Part shown: piece after piece, positions 60,140 to 64,000 of the stretch
Numbering within the stretch: the stretch's first letter is position 1
Layout: each line of letters starts with the position of its first letter
NCBI GenBank assembly: GCA_945910005.1
Contig: OX246746.1
Span: 29,792,798-29,856,797, forward strand
Source of the DNA: Isoperla grammatica
Taxonomy: Eukaryota > Arthropoda > Insecta > Plecoptera > Perlodidae
Direction of reading: 5' to 3'
Length of the DNA stretch: 64,000 bases
Notes under the pieces: model-generated
What the model was told of the DNA's origin: nothing
The model's input: the letters and a program-made list of their open reading frames with translations, nothing else
Databases searched by the model: none
Position numbers and translations under genes: made by a program

Positions 60140-60525
60140 AACATTTTAAGTGTTAGACAAAATATGCTTTAAAGGTTTTAAAAATGATTAACAATATTTT
60201 GAATGAAATTGGTCCACCATATTTAAAGAAATTGTTAAAGTTAAATACAGAAATTCATTTTCATGACACCCGTTTTTCAAAAAAAAATATTAATGTTAAA
60301 AAGGTTTGTAAAACTTCTACGCAAAGAACGTTGACTTCTAATGGTTTTAAGCTCTATAATGAATCTGTAAAATATCTAACTGATATTAATGTTCAGCAAG
60401 CAGGTGTAAAGAATATGACTGAATTTGTTAAAAACAAATTTACTATATGAGTTTTATATTTTCATTATGTAGGTATTACATTAGCGTTTGGCTAAATAAA
60501 GAATTATTATTGTTATTAATGAAAA
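60140..60525 (+). pseudogene. 5'-truncated LINE, ORF2 C-terminus
   Basis: An 88-codon frame (60,184-60,450) contains HDTRFSKKNINVKKVCKTST and then NGFKLYNESVKYL, close in pattern to the H-x-TR...R-x-L...G-x-KLWN-x-L segment that closes the ORF2 protein of many non-LTR retrotransposons. It ends at a TGA and is followed by a short 3' region, AATAAA and an ATT-rich tandem tail. No reverse-transcriptase or endonuclease part is present, as expected for 5' truncation on insertion. The clade cannot be fixed. Confidence 0.5.
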
Positions 60526-60689
60526 TAAAAGAAATACCTGTGTATTTGTTGTCAAACTCGCTCGGTCACGGGAACTGATTTTCGGGGGGGGGGAGGGGAG
60601 GGGGGGGGGGTGATACTGTTTTCTATGTACCTTGTTGCCAGTGTTAAAATCATTTCTTATGAAAAGTTATTCAATTGTAATTGCCAAAT
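60526..60689. other. Poly(G)-rich spacer
   Basis: It contains a long G-rich run (about 60,583-60,610, interrupted by two A) that is a strong G-quadruplex candidate. Confidence 0.7.
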
Positions 60690-60872
60690 TAATATCGAAC
60701 ATATTCCAACATCGAATCGTTTTCAAAAATAAAATAAAATAAAACTGTACCTATACTGCATTTCAATGTGGCTCGAGTTTCACTTGTTCATATATTACTT
60801 ACCGTGACGTTTTTTGGGACCTGGGTATGTCAGTTCAAACGCTTACCTGCAAGCAAGAAAGAAATATGGATA
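60690..60872. repeat. Interspersed repeat, family C, copy 2
   Basis: It matches 13,100-13,345 in order and orientation, including ATCGTTTTCAAA and CGCTTACCTGCAAGCAAGAA. The central part is shorter than in copy 1. The minus strand again presents a pyrimidine tract, GCAG and GTAAGC in direct succession. Confidence 0.5.
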
Positions 60873-62549
60873 ATTCAAATATATTAATCACGTCCTATTT
60901 CGTGAAGCAGTTGGAGGGACTTTCGGTACGTTTTATGAATAGAATTTTAAGAATATTGGAGCTGTACAGCTTGATGCATTTAACATTTTACTACGAACGT
61001 TAACCAAAATCGTGTTTATATGTTTAAAGCTCATGATCAGGGATCACACACAAGTAAATGATAATTGTAACTTCTAAAAAATTTACAATAATTGATTTAA
61101 ATGCGAGAGAAAGTATAAAATATTGATACCCATCCCTGCAACCCAAATCTAGTTTGAATCATTTGAAGAAGCTAAACTGTAAGTGAGCAACAAATTTGAA
61201 ATTGGAACACAATTAACGTGAAAGAATGAACATTTATAGAAATGGACGCTGAAAAAACTTCTTAATTGTGGCAAGTGAATAAGACTTCACAAAACTTAGG
61301 CAGTTGTAGAAAAAAAAAGAGGAAGCAAGTTGGCGTGCGTGTGGGAAGGGGATGATCCTGTAATTGCAAGTGACAATAGCCCAACAAATAATTGGTTTTG
61401 ACTCGCCGAGAACATTTCAACGTTGTTTATTGTAAATTGCCTAGATATTTGGAATTCCTCTAGCTAGCTAGATTGTGTGTGAAATGATAGCTACATCCAT
61501 ACACGTTGTTAAACCTATCTGATTTATTCATGTTATCGGGGGCCTCGAGCACATTGACCTTTCCCATTGGTTTCAAGCAAACTGCACAATTTATGCATGA
61601 GATAGCTGATTCGGTCATCAATATCAATCATATTGTTTCGATTTCGGTTGAGTAAATTAAAATTTTAAAAACCTTTACGACTGACGGGTTTCGTAAAGCG
61701 GGCTACCAACCAAACGGAGGAAATATTATTTTTTGACAAACGAGTGTGTCTGCGTCGACGGAAAGACAGGAGGAAACCAGGATATGTCTGGTATTTCACT
61801 GCCCGGGAGTTTGTCATGCAAAGTGTGTATAGACCGGCAAATGTGCAGAGAACTCCTTCCCATGAGTATTTCATTAACAGGAAAATTGCAATTTTTATTT
61901 AATTAATGTATATCCTATGCAGTTATAAAGCTGATTTATATAGGCACAGGACAAAAAATAAAACTATGTGTACAGATGATAATGGAATAAAAAAAAAAAC
62001 GGATAACAAAGCAATAACGCAAACCACTGATAAAAAAACAATAACAGTAAAAATGAGCCGAGAAAAAACGCATTTATAACAGAAACCAACATGTGTGTAC
62101 AAGTAAAGCAAGACGAATGCAAGAAATATGTACACTGTAGGTAGAGAATAACTTCTACGTTTTCTAACAGGAGCATTATTATTTAATTTCCATGAAGAAA
62201 AAATACGGTTTATTGTTTGTCTTCAAGTTCTACGACAAACACATTTTGGGTAAGAAACTGGAGTACACGGAAAGCCTTAATTAGAAGTCTTTACCCCTTC
62301 CCTATTTACAACCCTAGTATCAACCACCTTAGACGACGAGGCTGTTCCGTACCACTTAATGCCACACTATTAGTATCCACCTCGAAAATCAATCTCACAG
62401 TAATTTACCTCGTCCTGGGCATTGAGGGGCAAACGTTTTACTGAGGTGGGACTCCCTATCTCTAAATATTTCATCACATTGAAAGCTGTAGTCGACGTGG
62501 ATTTCAACACATGATTCGAAAATCAAAAGCGTAACTTAATGTTTTAATT
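60873..62549. other. No gene seen
   Basis: This is AT-rich DNA with short open frames lacking recognisable domains (61,665-61,874; 61,923-62,176; 62,217-62,444). Confidence 0.35.
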
Positions 62550-62785
62550 TAAATAAATAAAATCAATTCACATTTTTAGAGTCTACCCACTCAGTAACTA
62601 AACTGATTTGCAGTGGGGGACTTTAATTTAAAGTGACTAAACCAACCCTGTAAGCTTCGAATACCATCGACGAGTGACTGATAACCAATCAAAGATCGAT
62701 ATTTCAAATACGAAATATATTAATCAGTGATTGGACAGTGCGAACACCTGCGGACAAATGCCAGAATCAGAATAAACCGGTTTCA
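62550..62785 (-). mobile_element. SINE copy, 5'-truncated
   Basis: It is highly similar to the body and tail of the SINE at 28.9-29.36 kb over about 230 bp, with the same minus orientation and an (ATTT)n-like tail near 62,550. The tRNA-derived head is missing. Confidence 0.75.
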
Positions 62786-63265
62786 TAATTGAATCGGATA
62801 GATCATTATCAAATAAATAAACATCTGTTGCTTACAAACAACTCATCTCGTTTGTCTTCTCATATGATAAGAATCTAGATATTGGTGATTGCTTTTAAAG
62901 ATAACATAGTTTTTAGAAGGTCTCGGTGACAATTTGAAGGGCTAGAGTTTTTTATGTCTGTCATTGGCAATTCTAACCGGGTTTAATCAATAATACAAAC
63001 TTGGAATGGTTTTGAAAAACTTATTATTTATATGCTATTTCCTCACTATTGTCGTATCAATTGTTCGATGTTCGGTAAAATAACTAATGTTCAATCGAAG
63101 CTGTGATATGCTGGGTTGTTTGACTGCGACTATAAACAATATTTACATTTTGGTTTCACCTTCGTGATTTGATTGGGGGGTGAAGACAAGATGACCCGTA
63201 ATTAAAACAAGTAAGTTGCCCCTCTCAACCACACCCCCACGATGCTGTATTTGGCACCAAGGATG
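62786..63265. other. No gene seen
   Basis: This is unremarkable AT-rich DNA before the hAT terminus. Confidence 0.4.
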
Positions 63266-63700
63266 CAGTGGCGATTTTAGGCCTAGGCGCAATAGGCGCG
63301 CGCCTAGGGCCCCTCACTCTAGGGGGCCCCCAAATCCTAAATAAATAACTAACGCAAGAAAACTGGTTGGGTAACGAGGATTTCTGATAACACGATTAAT
63401 TATTTATCTCAGTAAGTTTTTACTTGAAAACGCTCGTTTTCAACGCTGTGAAGAGCTAAGAGCTATTTAAGAAACTCTTTGGGGCAAGAGCGACTTGAGA
63501 ATCTTGCAAAACTATGCTGTCAATGCAATGAGTGACACAGACTCAACTTTAAACCTTGTAACTTTAATAATAAAATTGACACGGTTGCCAATGCAAAGTG
63601 TAGGAAGAAGTGATTGTGAGGTAAATGCAGTAAAAAATGCTTGTAGAATTGAATTTGAATTGCAGGGCCCCAAAATTTCTCAGCGCCTCTGCAAGGATGA
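63266..63700 (+). mobile_element. hAT deletion derivative
   Basis: The left end starts CAGTGGCGATTTTAGG, typical of one group of animal hAT elements, followed by GGGGGCCCCC-rich subterminal sequence. A transposase C-terminus follows at once, so most of the gene is deleted. After it, a GGGCCCCAAAATTT block (about 63,666) resembles the opposite subterminal region, but the right end itself is not recognisable. Confidence 0.6.
63461..63613 (+). pseudogene. hAT transposase C-terminal dimerisation region, frameshifted
   Basis: One frame reads SYLRNSLGQERLENLAKL, matching the LRSSM-x-QERL-x-x-LALLSI pattern at the start of the last conserved block of hAT transposases. The next piece, VNAMSDTDSTLN, is in another frame, and the last, FNNKIDTVANAKCRKK then TGA, is back in the first. 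Joined at the level of description this is the usual hAT C-terminus with at least two frame shifts and an in-frame stop, so it is non-functional. It belongs with the hAT end at 63,266. Confidence 0.6.
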
Positions 63701-64000
63701 AACACCTACAAGCGCTGCAGAAAGAAAGGTGTTGATGGCGGTTTATCGCGGGGGACTTGCGTGGCAGCGGTGGGATCATTAAATAGGGATTCCCCACCAC
63801 GAGGTCGCGCGGTATTTGAGAATCACGTGATTCAGCCGTTGCAATTAGAAGTTGATCGATATATCGGAGGACGAATGAACCAGGGAATCCTTCATCCGCA
63901 TTGAGCTGAATGATCCTCTAGTTAAGTTTACTTAATTGATGTTCATTTTAGCGCGTGATTTCGTAATCACGTGCCTCTCCTATCCTCCTTTTCACCCCTT
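63701..64000. other. No gene seen
   Basis: This is the window end. AATCACGTGATT at about 63,822 is a palindrome, and a second ATCACGTG occurs at 63,965; both may be chance. Confidence 0.35.

Overview
This is nuclear DNA of a multicellular animal, most likely a marine invertebrate. It is AT-rich, carries many microsatellites and minisatellites, has tRNA-derived SINEs and animal-type DNA transposons (hAT, PIF/Harbinger, a CACTA-like giant), GT-AG splice signals with AATAAA poly(A) signals, and a cluster of the palindrome AGGCCT that is common in several marine invertebrate genomes. The species cannot be fixed from the sequence. I see no convincing conserved host protein-coding gene. Every long reading frame lies in a tandem repeat whose unit happens to lack stops.

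Layout. 1-11 kb: mostly unremarkable AT-rich DNA with an (AG)n run, an 84-bp minisatellite (2,967-3,812) and a short inverted-repeat element near 8.2 kb. 11-24 kb: a cluster of mobile-element debris. It holds a TA-flanked element (11.3-12.0 kb), adjacent palindromes at 13.5-14.1 kb, a 21/23-bp minisatellite (18.4-19.1 kb), and foldback elements at 20.2, 21.5, 22.3 and 22.9 kb. Several palindromes carry a hammerhead-ribozyme-like core of the kind known from Penelope-like retroelements. 24-33 kb: sparse; hAT-like ends, a candidate CpG-rich first exon (27.1-27.36 kb), tRNA-like units and a 450-bp tRNA-derived SINE on the minus strand (28.9-29.36 kb).

33.9-39.9 kb: a 6,015-bp element with 31-bp inverted ends starting CACTC, a TA duplication and subterminal arrays of TAGTCA-type motifs. 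Inside it are a candidate three-exon transcription unit with TATA box, two good introns and poly(A) signals, a 445-bp hAT element with a perfect 8-bp target duplication, and nested PIF/Harbinger derivatives that keep a fragment resembling the transposase N-terminus.

40-64 kb: dominated by tandem arrays of 75 bp (42.1-44.0), 97 bp (48.7-49.2), 32 bp (51.5-53.3), 21 bp (57.9-58.2) and 30 bp (58.9-60.0), a 0.9-kb foldback at 44.3-45.2 kb, further SINE and MITE copies, a LINE 3' end (60.2 kb) and a frameshifted hAT transposase C-terminus (63.46-63.61 kb). A palindromic MITE-like family (family A here) recurs at about 17.1, 21.3, 32.1, 41.0, 49.7 and 51.2 kb.

Nothing here forms a working pathway. 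The window reads as a repeat-dense intergenic region, or a very large intron, shaped by nested transposition and minisatellite expansion. The two points most worth following are the hammerhead-like motifs, whose palindromic helix III covaries between copies, and the spliced unit inside the CACTA-like element.
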